This document shows positions 17,568 through 26,479 of a stretch of 64,000 nucleotides of DNA, in pieces. A program made the translations under genes and the position numbers. Source of the stretch: Arthrospiribacter ruber (lineage in GTDB: Bacteria > Bacteroidota > Bacteroidia > Cytophagales > Cyclobacteriaceae); NCBI RefSeq assembly GCF_019343195.1, contig NZ_RPHB01000005.1, positions 186,001 through 250,000 on the forward strand. The letters are read 5' to 3'. Every line of letters starts with the position of its first letter. Position 1 is the first letter of the stretch. The notes under the pieces are model-generated. The model was not told the origin of the DNA, made no database searches, and saw only the letters and a list, made by a program, of their open reading frames with translations.

Positions 17568-18638
17568 TTAGGTAAGCTCCAAATGACTGACAAGAGACTC
17601 CATGACAGCATCTGCTACCAAATGGTAAAAAGGCTCAGGGTTATTATCTATCTGTACAGACTCCAAAGCCTGGTAATATTTCAGCCTTGAAGTCGCATCT
17701 CCTTTCAAATTGGCAACAGTGTAGCCATGCTTCAGCAAGATCATATTCATAACCAGCCTACTGCTTCGGCCATTTCCATCAATAAACGGATGTATACTTA
17801 CAAGTCTTTCGTGCATCTCAGCTGCCAAAATCACTGGATGAAGTATTCTCTTTTGATTGTCATAATGTACAAAATAAGATTCCATCATTTTACCCAGCAA
17901 ATAGGGCTGTGACGGCACATGCTGACTTCCTGAAATGGCAACAGGAACAGACCTGTACTTACCTGCATTTTCCCTATCAATTCCTTTCAGGATCAAGTAA
18001 TGCAATTCTGACAATACCCTAGGGCTAAAATCCAGTTCATCCTGGACCAAAGACTCTACGTATGCAATGGCCTCAGCATGATTGATAGCTTCAAGGTGTT
18101 CTCGCATGGACTTTCCTCCTATGGTCAGCCCTTCATTGACTACCAAATGTGTCTCCTGCAAGGTAAGGGTATTTCCTTCGATTCTATTGCTCTCAAAAGT
18201 GTAGGCAAGATGAAAGTACTCTTTCATTTTCCGCAATTGAATAGCATTTAAAGGCTTTTTGGAAATCCATGTATCTCTGAGCAAATCAATCTCCTTTAAC
18301 TTGGATTTGATTTCATGGCTAATCCCCTGCATCACCAAAACCTGTTTGCTATTTAGATATGCAACTCTTGACTCTGCCAGGCTCAGTACTTCCAAAGCCA
18401 AATCTTCATACTCAAGGATTTTGTAGACTTTTTCTGCCAACCAAGCCTTGCGCAAATCTTCGAATGAGACGTGCAGTCCCTCAGAAATAGACTTAAGATT
18501 ATCCTCAGTCGGTAAGCGCTGGCCTTTTTCAAATTTTGTGATAAGTGCAGCATCCACACCAGCCAATTGAGCCAAAGCCCTTACAGACATTTCCTTTTGA
18601 ATTCTGGCTTCCAGCAAAATTGTAGCAAGCGTCTTCAT
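17568..18638 (-). CDS. XRE-type HTH fused to Fic AMP-transferase domain
   Basis: The 356-residue product has an N-terminal Cro/C1-type helix-turn-helix at about 8-62 (RALAQLAGVDAALITKFEKG), a linker helix region, and a Fic domain at about 115-340. The catalytic motif HPFIDGNGRSSR at residues 283-294 is complete (His283). The segment SNRIEGN at 150-156 fits the autoinhibitory (S/T)xxxE(G/N) motif, placing it among Fic proteins with an N-terminal inhibitory helix. It probably transfers AMP to a protein target and may bind DNA to control itself. No toxin or antitoxin partner gene adjoins it. Followed by a terminator. Confidence 0.88.
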   Translation of the reverse strand: MKTLATILLEARIQKEMSVRALAQLAGVDAALITKFEKGQRLPTEDNLKSISEGLHVSFEDLRKAWLAEKVYKILEYEDLALEVLSLAESRVAYLNSKQVLVMQGISHEIKSKLKEIDLLRDTWISKKPLNAIQLRKMKEYFHLAYTFESNRIEGNTLTLQETHLVVNEGLTIGGKSMREHLEAINHAEAIAYVESLVQDELDFSPRVLSELHYLILKGIDRENAGKYRSVPVAISGSQHVPSQPYLLGKMMESYFVHYDNQKRILHPVILAAEMHERLVSIHPFIDGNGRSSRLVMNMILLKHGYTVANLKGDATSRLKYYQALESVQIDNNPEPFYHLVADAVMESLVSHLELT

Positions 18639-18735
18639 TTGTTGACTTTTTTATTGTTGACAAATTTATTCAACATTTATGTATTTTTTTCATTTTTAAA
18701 GATTTTTTTACAAATTGAAAGAAATTCGGTTTCCA

Positions 18736-19995
18736 ATGAACAAGCGATCTTTCCTTAAAAATTTTGCCTTAACTGGTATAGCTGCATCAGCATCTTTCAA
18801 AGCTTTATCAAAAACCATTGAATCCTACAGCCATATTCCATCAGCTGATTTGGCTGAAGATGAAGGCTTCTGGATGAAAATTAGGGAAGGGTACAGGCTT
18901 AAGCCGGATTACATCAATTTAGAAAATGGGTATTATTGCTTTATACCCCAACAAACACTTGAAAATTATATCAACCACATTAAGAAAATAAACTATCAAG
19001 GATCTTGGTATTTCAGGACTGTACAATGGGAAAATAAGGATAAAGTCATCGCCAAGTTGTCAAACCATTTTGGAGGTTCTCCGGAAGAAGTGGCCATTAC
19101 AAGAAATGCAACGGAGTCATTGGACATCATAATCTCTGGTTACCCATGGCAACAGGGAGAAGAAGCCATTTTTGCAGCTCAGGATTATGGAAGTATCAAA
19201 AACATGTTTGAACTGGTCTCAAGAAGACATGGCACTAAAAACGTCATTGTAAACATCCCTAATCACCCAGAGTCTGATGAGCAAATAGTAAAAATTTATG
19301 AAGATGCCATTACACCGAGCACAAAGCTGATCATGGTTTCGCATATGATCAACATCACCGGACAAATCCTCCCCGTAAAAAAAATAATAGAAATGGCCCA
19401 TTCACACGGAGTGGAAGTCATGCTGGATGGGGCGCATTGTATCGGGCATTTTGATTTTAAAATTGACGAAACAGGTTGCGATTACTACGCCTGCAGCCTT
19501 CACAAATGGTTAAGTGTCCCTCTAGGTGCAGGATTACTATATGTCAAAAAAGAAAAAATAAATAAAATCTGGCCGCTATTGGCTCCCTATGAACTGGATC
19601 AGCTTACTGTGAAAAACATCAGTCACATTGGAACTGAGCCAGTGGCAACTACGCTTGCCATCAATGATGCTTTAGATTATTACGGAATGATCGGCCCCAA
19701 AAGAAAAGAAGATCGGCTACGGTATTTACAGAACTATTGGACAGATCAGGTTCGGGATGTTCCAGGAATCAGGGTCAATACTCCAAAAGATCCTCAAAGG
19801 TCCTGTGGCATAGCCAATGTAGGTTCGGAAAACATGAGTCCCCACGAATTGGCAAAGCAACTTTTAGAAAAACACAACATTTACACAGTGGCTATAGATG
19901 AACATGGAGTACACGGTTGCAGAATTACCCCAAACATCTATACTACCACAAAAGAACTGGACAAGTTTGTCTTTGCCTTGAAATCACTTTCTTGA
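18736..19995 (+). CDS. Exported class-V aminotransferase-fold protein (isopenicillin N epimerase-like)
   Basis: The 419-residue PLP-fold enzyme has the class-V features ITRNATESLDIII, MLDGAHCIGHFDF (PLP-ring Asp-x-x-His) and SLHKWLSVPLG with the Schiff-base lysine. Its N-terminus, NKRSFLKNFALTGIAASA, resembles a Tat signal with KR in place of RR followed by SFLK, which suggests folded export. The frame opens at 18715, but the ATG at 18736 places the signal at the start. Similar proteins are annotated as isopenicillin N epimerase-like or cysteine desulfurase-like; the true reaction is unknown. Monocistronic. Confidence 0.8.
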   Translation: MNKRSFLKNFALTGIAASASFKALSKTIESYSHIPSADLAEDEGFWMKIREGYRLKPDYINLENGYYCFIPQQTLENYINHIKKINYQGSWYFRTVQWENKDKVIAKLSNHFGGSPEEVAITRNATESLDIIISGYPWQQGEEAIFAAQDYGSIKNMFELVSRRHGTKNVIVNIPNHPESDEQIVKIYEDAITPSTKLIMVSHMINITGQILPVKKIIEMAHSHGVEVMLDGAHCIGHFDFKIDETGCDYYACSLHKWLSVPLGAGLLYVKKEKINKIWPLLAPYELDQLTVKNISHIGTEPVATTLAINDALDYYGMIGPKRKEDRLRYLQNYWTDQVRDVPGIRVNTPKDPQRSCGIANVGSENMSPHELAKQLLEKHNIYTVAIDEHGVHGCRITPNIYTTTKELDKFVFALKSLS

Positions 19996-20067
19996 ACAAG
20001 AGCATGATAGATCAACAAATAAACCTTTCACTGTATTGTGACTGTATAATTCAGTAATTTACTAAAT

Positions 20068-20258
20068 GATCATACACTTCCTTTCCAATAGACTTTAAAT
20101 AGTGGAATAAACCTATGATTTCAAGCCGATCAAAAGGATAAACCAAGACAGGTTATTTATGGATAACTTGTCAGCCAAGGGGGATCCAATATCTACTAGT
20201 ATCGGGTTGATCTAGGCTCTTATTTAAATTGGTTAATGGTCTAATTGCTGATTTGCAT
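20068..20258. repeat. Dispersed palindromic element, copy B (diverged)
   Basis: This 191-bp copy is the most diverged of the family. It shares TAAATAgTGGAA, AAACCTATGATTTCAAGCC, CTAGTATCGG and CTTATTTAAATTGG with copies A, C and D, and has decayed ends (gatcatac... / ...gctgatttgcat). Its middle contains an inverted repeat around AGGTTAT...ATAACTT like that of copy C. Flanks aatttactaaat (20056-20067) and aaattaccataa (20259-20270) match at 8 of 12 positions, a possible old target duplication. It lies in the 632-bp gap upstream of the arginine operon leader. Confidence 0.65.
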
Positions 20259-20417
20259 AAATTACCATAAGACCTTTCAAAAAAAATCGCAAAAATCTGT
20301 TAAATCTTTACCGTTTAGACCAAAAAACAATAATTAATGAAATGAAAGTTTGCATTTTATATCATTCCTTACAAGTTTTGTAAACGTTTAGCAACGTAAT
20401 GATGAATAACCTTTCTA

Positions 20418-20603
20418 ACATAGCGCCAAATACTTTTAAAGCATCCCCTGCTTGTGCTATGTCTTTTTTGACTCCACTGAGGAGGTTTAGGAACAGCTTC
20501 AGGGCATAGTCCCTGTATATTTTAATGGCACCCTACGTGGGAGGCCTACAATAGCATGTCACTTTAATAATTTATTTAACAAGCCACATGGCAGCAATGC
20601 CAT
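20418..20603 (+). promoter_or_regulatory. Structured leader of the arginine operon (candidate attenuator)
   Basis: A series of hairpins fills the space before the first arginine gene. H1 pairs ACATAGC (20418) with GCTATGT (20456-20462), encloses AAGCA/TGCTT and is followed at once by CTTTTTT, as in an intrinsic terminator. H2 is CTCC-ACTGA-GGAG (20472-20484). H3 is CAGGG-CATAGT-CCCTG (20500-20515). H4 is GGC-A-CCC-TACGT-GGG-AG-GCC (20527-20546). H5 is ATGGCA-GCAA-TGCCAT (20588-20603) with a GNRA-type loop, 24 nt before the ATG. No known riboswitch class was recognised. A cis-regulatory leader RNA is the likely reading; a separate small RNA ending at H1 is an alternative. Confidence 0.4.
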
Positions 20604-20627
20604 CATCAAACCTTCTGATTGGAAAAA

Positions 20628-21305
20628 ATGGAAAATTATTCCTTTATCATTAAACCTGCCACAGCAGCACATATCCAATATGCTGAAACCATTACCGATG
20701 AAATGGCTGAATCCGCCAAAGCCAGAGGTACAGGTATAGCCAAAAGATCTCCTGAATACATCAAAACCAAAATGCAGGAAGGAAAAGCTGTAATCGCCTT
20801 GACCAAAGAAGGTGAATGGGCAGGCTTTTGCTACATTGAAGCATGGGGACATGGCAAATTCGTGGCCAATTCCGGGCTGATCGTAGCCCCAAAATTCAGA
20901 AAATATGGTTTAGCTACTCAGATTAAAAATGAAATTTTCAAACTCAGCAGAACAAAATTTCCTGAGTCCAAAATATTTGGCCTTACTACAGGCCCGGCAG
21001 TCATGAAAATCAATTCTGAGCTGGGATATATTCCTGTATCTTATGGTGACCTTACGGACGACGAAGACTTCTGGAAAGGATGCAACAGTTGTGTCAATGT
21101 AGAAATTCTAAAGAGTAAAAACAGACAAAACTGCCTCTGTACTGCCATGCTTTATGACCCCGCCAAAAAAGCAAAAAAAGAAAATCCTGCACTCAGAAAA
21201 GACTTCAAAAAGAATATCAAGCTTTTTGAAAGATGGACCAGACTGAAAAAGTATGTTTTGCTCAATATCAAAAAAACCAAAAATAAAACCTTAAACTTAT
21301 TTTAA
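20628..21305 (+). CDS. GNAT acyltransferase heading the arginine operon (ArgA-like candidate)
   Basis: The 225-residue product has a GNAT fold at about 5-145, with the acyl-CoA loop in VAPKFRKYGLATQI. A C-terminal extension carries Cys152, Cys155, Cys169 and Cys171 (GCNSC and CLC), a possible metal site. It is the first gene of the arginine operon, 31 bp before argG, so it probably performs the first step, acylation of glutamate (N-acetyl- or N-succinylglutamate formation). The ATG at 20628 is preferred to the TTG at 20619. The role is inferred from position; the fold is seen directly. Confidence 0.75.
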   Translation: MENYSFIIKPATAAHIQYAETITDEMAESAKARGTGIAKRSPEYIKTKMQEGKAVIALTKEGEWAGFCYIEAWGHGKFVANSGLIVAPKFRKYGLATQIKNEIFKLSRTKFPESKIFGLTTGPAVMKINSELGYIPVSYGDLTDDEDFWKGCNSCVNVEILKSKNRQNCLCTAMLYDPAKKAKKENPALRKDFKKNIKLFERWTRLKKYVLLNIKKTKNKTLNLF

Positions 21306-21336
21306 TCCGGATCTTTTCCGAAAACAAATCATAAAA

Positions 21337-22533
21337 ATGAAAAAAACAGTTTTAGCATACAGCGGAGGATTGGACACCACATTTTGCGCACTCCACTTAT
21401 CCAAAGATTTAGGCTATGAAGTCCATGCCGTTTTGATCAATACCGGAGGATTTTCCGATGAGGAACTCCAAGAGGTGGAATCAAGGGCAAATACGCTGGG
21501 TATCGCTTCTTTTACCATATTAGATGTTACTGACACTTACTACAAAGAAGTATTAAAGTACCTCGTTTTTGGAAATGTTTTAAAAAATCAGACTTATCCC
21601 CTTTCCGTTAGTGCTGAAAGGATTCTTCAGGCAAAATCCCTTGCCGAATACGCCAAAAAAATCGGCGCCAAATCTGTTGCCCACGGAAGTACGGGTGCGG
21701 GCAATGACCAAGTTCGTTTTGATATGATTTTCCAGACCATCGTTCCGGACATTGAAATCATCACTCCTATCAGAGACCTTAAATTGAGCCGTGAAGAGGA
21801 AATCGAATACCTAAAAAAACATGGTGTATCGATGAATTTTGAAAAAGCCAAGTATTCAATCAACAAAGGCATTTGGGGTACATCTGTAGGGGGAAAAGAA
21901 ACCCTTACCTCTGACCAAACTTTGCCCGAAGATGCTTGGCCTATTCAAGTAAGCAAATCCGGGCAGGAAGAAGTATCCATTGGCTTCGAATCAGGAGAAG
22001 TCAAAAGTGTAAACGGTGAAACTTTTGCCAATCCTGTAGATGCGATATTAAAGATCCAAGAGCTCGCAGCTCCTTATGGCATTGGTAGAGACATACATGT
22101 GGGAGACACCATCATTGGAATCAAAGGAAGAGTTGGTTTTGAAGCAGCCTCTCCTCTCATAATTATCAAGTCACATCAGCTACTTGAAAAACACACCCTT
22201 ACCAAATGGCAAACTTTCTGGAAGAACCAATTGGCGGAATTTTATGGCAACCACCTTCATGAAGGCCATTACCTTGATCCGGTAATGAGAAATCTAGAGG
22301 CATTTTTGCAAAGCACGCAAACCTATGTTTCCGGCACTGTAAAAGTCCTCCTACAACCTTATCGCTTCCAGCTCATCGGTATCAGTTCCGAACATGACCT
22401 GATGGCTTCCAAGTTTGGCAGCTACGGAGAAATGAACAAAGGATATACAGCAGAAGATGTCAAAGGTTTTACCAGGATACTAGGAAATCAAACTGCCATT
22501 TTTCATCAAGTCAATAAAAATGAAGAAGATTAA
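21337..22533 (+). CDS. argG: Argininosuccinate synthase
   Basis: The 398-residue enzyme joins citrulline and aspartate with ATP to give argininosuccinate. It starts with the PP-loop AYSGGLDTTF and contains HGSTGAGNDQVRFD and SINKGIWGTSVGG, typical of the family. The length is normal. It is the second gene of the arginine operon; its last 14 bp overlap argC, which implies coupled translation. Confidence 0.95.
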   Translation: MKKTVLAYSGGLDTTFCALHLSKDLGYEVHAVLINTGGFSDEELQEVESRANTLGIASFTILDVTDTYYKEVLKYLVFGNVLKNQTYPLSVSAERILQAKSLAEYAKKIGAKSVAHGSTGAGNDQVRFDMIFQTIVPDIEIITPIRDLKLSREEEIEYLKKHGVSMNFEKAKYSINKGIWGTSVGGKETLTSDQTLPEDAWPIQVSKSGQEEVSIGFESGEVKSVNGETFANPVDAILKIQELAAPYGIGRDIHVGDTIIGIKGRVGFEAASPLIIIKSHQLLEKHTLTKWQTFWKNQLAEFYGNHLHEGHYLDPVMRNLEAFLQSTQTYVSGTVKVLLQPYRFQLIGISSEHDLMASKFGSYGEMNKGYTAEDVKGFTRILGNQTAIFHQVNKNEED

Positions 22534-23488
22534 AACAGCAATTATTGGTGCTGCAGGGTATACAGGTGGAGAATTGTTACGACTTCTGGTCCATCACCCG
22601 CACTGTGAATTGGTTTATGCCCACAGCAATAGTCAAAAAGGCAAAAAAGTAAGTGATTCCCATCCTGACCTACTTGGTGATATAGATTTAGTATTTACGG
22701 ATGAAGTCATTACTGAAGGAATTGATGCCGTGTTCTTAGGGTTGCCCCATGGACAGACAAAAGGTTTTTTGGAAAAGTACAGTTTTTCACCCGAAACAGT
22801 AATAATAGACTTGAGCACTGACTTCAGGGATGAAAGCAACGGATTCACTTATGGGCTCCCGGAAGTAAACAAGGTGAAAATCCAAAAAGCAAAAAGAATA
22901 GCCAACCCAGGTTGCTTTGCCACCGGAATCCAACTGGCACTCGCACCCGCAGTGGCAAAAGGATGGATTACTGACAGCATCCATATCAGTGGCATCACGG
23001 GGAGTACTGGAGCAGGAAAAGGCCTTTCAGAAACCAGCCATTTCAGCTACAGGCTTTCCAATATTTCTGTATACAAACTATTTACACATCAGCACCTAAA
23101 AGAAATAAAGCAGACCTTCAGCCAGCTTCATACCGGATTTGATGCTGATCTTATGTTTGTTCCCTATAGAGGAAATTTCTCAAGGGGGATATGGATTACG
23201 GCTTACTTCCCTTTTACCGGCAATTCTGATAAAGCCATTGCTGCCTACAAGGAATTCTACAGCGACTCCCCTTTTACCATAGTGTCCGACAGAGACATTG
23301 ACCTCAAGCAAGTAGTCAACACCAATAAATGCTTGGTCAATGTTCAGGTTTCACAAGGGCAATTGGTTGTTTACTCAGCAATAGACAACCTTCTCAAAGG
23401 AGCATCAGGTCAGGCAGTTCAAAACTTCAATCTTGCGTTTGGCCTGGAGGAGACCGCGGGCCTGAAATTAAAAAGTATAGCATTCTAA
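22520..23488 (+). CDS. argC: N-acyl-gamma-glutamyl-phosphate reductase
   Basis: The 322-residue NADPH-dependent enzyme reduces N-acylglutamyl phosphate to the semialdehyde. The Rossmann motif is IIGAAGYTGGELLRLL and the catalytic cysteine lies in ANPGCFATG. VPYRGNFSRGIW holds a later conserved segment. It overlaps argG by 14 bp and precedes argD by 10 bp. The Bacteroidota pathway probably uses N-succinyl rather than N-acetyl intermediates (see argF'). Confidence 0.94.
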   Translation: MKKIKTAIIGAAGYTGGELLRLLVHHPHCELVYAHSNSQKGKKVSDSHPDLLGDIDLVFTDEVITEGIDAVFLGLPHGQTKGFLEKYSFSPETVIIDLSTDFRDESNGFTYGLPEVNKVKIQKAKRIANPGCFATGIQLALAPAVAKGWITDSIHISGITGSTGAGKGLSETSHFSYRLSNISVYKLFTHQHLKEIKQTFSQLHTGFDADLMFVPYRGNFSRGIWITAYFPFTGNSDKAIAAYKEFYSDSPFTIVSDRDIDLKQVVNTNKCLVNVQVSQGQLVVYSAIDNLLKGASGQAVQNFNLAFGLEETAGLKLKSIAF

Positions 23489-23498
23489 TCTAAGAGGC

Positions 23499-24629
23499 AT
23501 GAAATTATTTGATGTATATCCATTGATGGATGTCACCCCGGTAAAAGCTCTTGGAGCCAAAATATGGGACGACCAAGGTCAAGAGTACCTAGATCTTTAT
23601 GGAGGCCATGCTGTCATTTCAATTGGGCACAGCCATCCACATTTCAACAAAAGCATAAATGAGCAGCTTGCCAACCTGGCATTTTATTCCAATTCGGTTC
23701 AAATTCCGATACAAAAGCAATTGGCAGAAAAATTAGGCCAGCTTTCCTGCTTGCATGATTACAGCCTTTTTCTCTGTAACTCTGGTGCAGAAGCCAACGA
23801 AAATGCGCTTAAACTTGCTTCCTTTGCTACAGGAAAACCTGGTTTTATCAGCTTTTCAGGAGCATTTCATGGCAGGACTTCGGGTGCAGTAGCTTTGACG
23901 GACAATCCTAAAATAGTTGCTCCAAGTAACCAGAGAACAGATGTTTTTATTCTGCCTTTCAATGACCTCAATGCCGTCAGAAATCAGCTAAAGAAAGGAA
24001 ACATTGCAGGAATTATTGTAGAGGGAATCCAAGGTGTAGGAGGAATCCAAGTGCCTGACCCTGAATTTCTGGCCGGTCTTTCCACTCTTTGTAAAGAATA
24101 TGGGGCAAAGTTGATTTTGGACGAAGTTCAGTCCGGATATGGGAGAACTGGTAGGTTTTTTGCGCACCAATGGGTAGACGGACTGATTCCGGATTTGATT
24201 ACTGTAGCCAAAGGAATGGGCAATGGATTCCCAATTGGCGGTGTTTTGATACATCCCAACTTTGAGGCATCCCATGGATTGCTGGGTACTACTTTTGGTG
24301 GTAATCACTTGGCCTGTGCTGCTGGACTTGCAGTCTTGGAAGTCATCGATCAGGAAAATCTTATGGAGCATGCCCTCCAAATGGGAGAATTTCTTTTTGA
24401 AGAATTGAAAAACATAAAAGGAATTACTGATATCAGGGGAAAAGGACTGATGATCGGCGTCGATTTAGACCGGGAAGCCGGGCCTGTCCGTTCTGAATTA
24501 GTAAAAAAATACAGAATATTTACTGGAAGTTCTGCCGGAAAACACACCATTCGTTTGCTTCCTCCTTTAAATATTGAAATGAATGAACTATCTTCGTTTT
24601 TGGATAGTTTAAAGAAAATATTGAATTGA
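23499..24629 (+). CDS. argD: N-acylornithine aminotransferase
   Basis: The 376-residue class-III PLP aminotransferase converts N-acylglutamate semialdehyde to N-acylornithine. Seen are NSGAEANENALKLA (phosphate-binding loop), FHGRTSGA, LILDEVQSGYGRTG (PLP Asp) and TVAKGMGNGFPIG with the Schiff-base lysine. Fourth gene of the operon. Family members accept both acetyl and succinyl substrates, so this gene does not settle which is used. Confidence 0.94.
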   Translation: MKLFDVYPLMDVTPVKALGAKIWDDQGQEYLDLYGGHAVISIGHSHPHFNKSINEQLANLAFYSNSVQIPIQKQLAEKLGQLSCLHDYSLFLCNSGAEANENALKLASFATGKPGFISFSGAFHGRTSGAVALTDNPKIVAPSNQRTDVFILPFNDLNAVRNQLKKGNIAGIIVEGIQGVGGIQVPDPEFLAGLSTLCKEYGAKLILDEVQSGYGRTGRFFAHQWVDGLIPDLITVAKGMGNGFPIGGVLIHPNFEASHGLLGTTFGGNHLACAAGLAVLEVIDQENLMEHALQMGEFLFEELKNIKGITDIRGKGLMIGVDLDREAGPVRSELVKKYRIFTGSSAGKHTIRLLPPLNIEMNELSSFLDSLKKILN

Positions 24630-24663
24630 GCTTTCTGTACAAAGCCTAAATCATCCAAACTTA

Positions 24664-25608
24664 ATGAAGCATTTTACACAGTTTGAAAATAAATCCCTAG
24701 CCGATTCACTTATAGAAAAAGCCCTTTTTTACAAATCCAACCCAAGTATTGACAATGCCTTGGGTGAAGGTAAAAGAATAGGATGTATCTTCCTCAACCC
24801 TTCTCTGAGAACCAGAGCCAGCACACAAATTGCTGCGATCAACCTAGGTCTCGAACCCATTGTGATGAATATGGACAAAGAAGGCTGGGCCTTGGAGATG
24901 AAAGAAGGAGCTATCATGAACAAGGGAACTGTTGAACACATCAAAGATGCTGCTGCAGTGTTAGGTTCATATTTTGATATCCTTGCCATCAGAGCTTTTC
25001 CTTCCTTGACCAACAAAATTGAGGATTTGGCTGACTTCACATTCAACCAGTTTGTGAAATATTCCGGAGTACCCGTAATCAGTTTGGAAAGTGCCATTAG
25101 GCATCCTTTGCAAAGTCTTGCTGACATGATCACCATTGAGGAAAATTGGGCTAAAAAGGAAAGTCCAAAGGTAGTGCTGACCTGGGCACCCCATATCAAA
25201 GCCATTCCCCATGCGGTAGCCAACTCATTTGCTGAATGGGCAATAGGTTGCGGACATGACCTTACCATTACCCATCCTCAGGGCTATGAATTAGATGAAA
25301 GCTTTACCCATGGGGCCAAAATAGAATTGAACCAGTCAAAAGCCCTTGAGGGAGCTGATTTTGTATACGTCAAAAACTGGTCAGCTTTTAACGATTATGG
25401 GAAAATAGTATCCACAGACCCTTCGTGGATGCTTACCGAAAAGCATTTTGAACAGGCTAAAGAAGCGAAGGTCATGCACTGCCTTCCAGTAAGAAGGAAT
25501 GTGGAACTTTCCGATGAAATCCTCGATGGAAAAAGAAGCTTAGTGCAGGAACAGGCCAAAAACAGAATTTATGCAGCTCAGTCCGTGATTTCCAAAATCT
25601 TAGGCTGA
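24664..25608 (+). CDS. argF': N-succinylornithine (or N-acetylornithine) carbamoyltransferase
   Basis: The 314-residue transcarbamylase differs from ordinary ornithine transcarbamylase. The carbamoyl-phosphate loop is PSLRTRAST (46-54) and the later motifs are RHPLQSLADM, TWAPHIKAIPHAVANSF and MHCLPVRRNVELS, as in the acyl-ornithine enzymes of Bacteroides and Xanthomonas. Residue 90, in GTVEHI, is valine. In this family Glu at the position gives acetylornithine use, while Pro, or engineered Val, gives succinylornithine use. So N-succinylcitrulline is the predicted product. It lies between argD and argB. Confidence 0.93.
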   Translation: MKHFTQFENKSLADSLIEKALFYKSNPSIDNALGEGKRIGCIFLNPSLRTRASTQIAAINLGLEPIVMNMDKEGWALEMKEGAIMNKGTVEHIKDAAAVLGSYFDILAIRAFPSLTNKIEDLADFTFNQFVKYSGVPVISLESAIRHPLQSLADMITIEENWAKKESPKVVLTWAPHIKAIPHAVANSFAEWAIGCGHDLTITHPQGYELDESFTHGAKIELNQSKALEGADFVYVKNWSAFNDYGKIVSTDPSWMLTEKHFEQAKEAKVMHCLPVRRNVELSDEILDGKRSLVQEQAKNRIYAAQSVISKILG

Positions 25609-25656
25609 AATAATACCCTTACCACTAAAACTCAAACCACTAAAACCTAACAAACC

Positions 25657-26457
25657 ATGAATGTAAGCATCATTAAAATCGGAGGGAATGTAATTGACTT
25701 TCCGGAAAAACTCGACGAATTCCTTTACCTATTTTCCAAATTTCCGGGTAAAAAAATTCTGGTACACGGTGGCGGCGTGATGGCCTCCAAATTTGGTGAA
25801 AGCATGGGGGTAATGCCTCAGATGATTGATGGAAGACGGATAACAGACAAAGACACCTTGGAAATTGTGACCATGGTCTATGCTGGACTGATCAACAAGC
25901 AGATCGTAGCCAAATTGCAAGGCTTGGATCAAAACGCACTAGGGATGACCGGGGCAGACGGAAATCTCATTCAGTCTAATAAAAGACCGGTCAAATCCAT
26001 CGATTATGGTTATGTGGGAGATATCGAAGCAGTCAACATAAATTTGCTTCAAGACCTCTTGGAAAACGATATCATTCCGGTGATCTGTGCCATTACACAT
26101 GACAAAAAAGGACAACTGCTCAATACCAATGCCGACAGCATAGCTTCTGAAATTGCTACATCCCTTTCCAGAAGAATGGGGGTAAACCTTTATTTCTGCT
26201 TTAATAAGTCGGGGGTTCTCATCGATGAAAAAAATGATGCTTCAATTATTCCTCTGATCAATGAAGACATTTATACAGAACTGCGCAAAGAAAATGTCAT
26301 TCATTCCGGCATGATTCCAAAGCTTGACAATGCATTTGCCGCACTTAACAAAGGGGTCAACAATGTGTGGATCGGGAAAGCTGAAAACCTCCTATTGGCT
26401 GCCAAAGGCAAAGTATCAGGCACCAATATTGAAACTCATAAATACGACCTCTACTGA
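25657..26457 (+). CDS. argB: N-acylglutamate kinase
   Basis: The 266-residue amino-acid kinase phosphorylates N-acylglutamate with ATP. Motifs are IIKIGGNVID, LVHGGGVMASKFGE, ALGMTGADGNLI and ICAITHDKKGQLLNTNADS. The start MNVSIIKIGG places the substrate lysine near the N-terminus, as usual. Sixth gene of the operon; 48 bp separate it from argF' and 22 bp from argE. No extended regulatory N-terminal helix is present, so it is probably not arginine-inhibited by the hexameric mechanism. Confidence 0.94.
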   Translation: MNVSIIKIGGNVIDFPEKLDEFLYLFSKFPGKKILVHGGGVMASKFGESMGVMPQMIDGRRITDKDTLEIVTMVYAGLINKQIVAKLQGLDQNALGMTGADGNLIQSNKRPVKSIDYGYVGDIEAVNINLLQDLLENDIIPVICAITHDKKGQLLNTNADSIASEIATSLSRRMGVNLYFCFNKSGVLIDEKNDASIIPLINEDIYTELRKENVIHSGMIPKLDNAFAALNKGVNNVWIGKAENLLLAAKGKVSGTNIETHKYDLY

Positions 26458-26479
26458 TTTTCCAAAAAAAAACAGGCAA

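Noticed and set aside
20470-20550. Known structured RNA (SRP RNA, 6S RNA, RNase P, tmRNA) in the arginine leader
   Set aside because: None of the conserved core sequences of these RNAs is present; only the hairpins were kept as an unclassified leader.
24729-25268. Antisense frame of 179 codons opposite the transcarbamylase gene
   Set aside because: It is a shadow of a well-supported gene; its composition (Ser/Leu/Ile-rich) is what reverse reading of this codon usage gives.
26324-26479. Upstream extension of argE inside argB
   Set aside because: The added 52 residues follow argB in a second frame and lack conservation character; the ATG at 26480 gives the normal M20 start.
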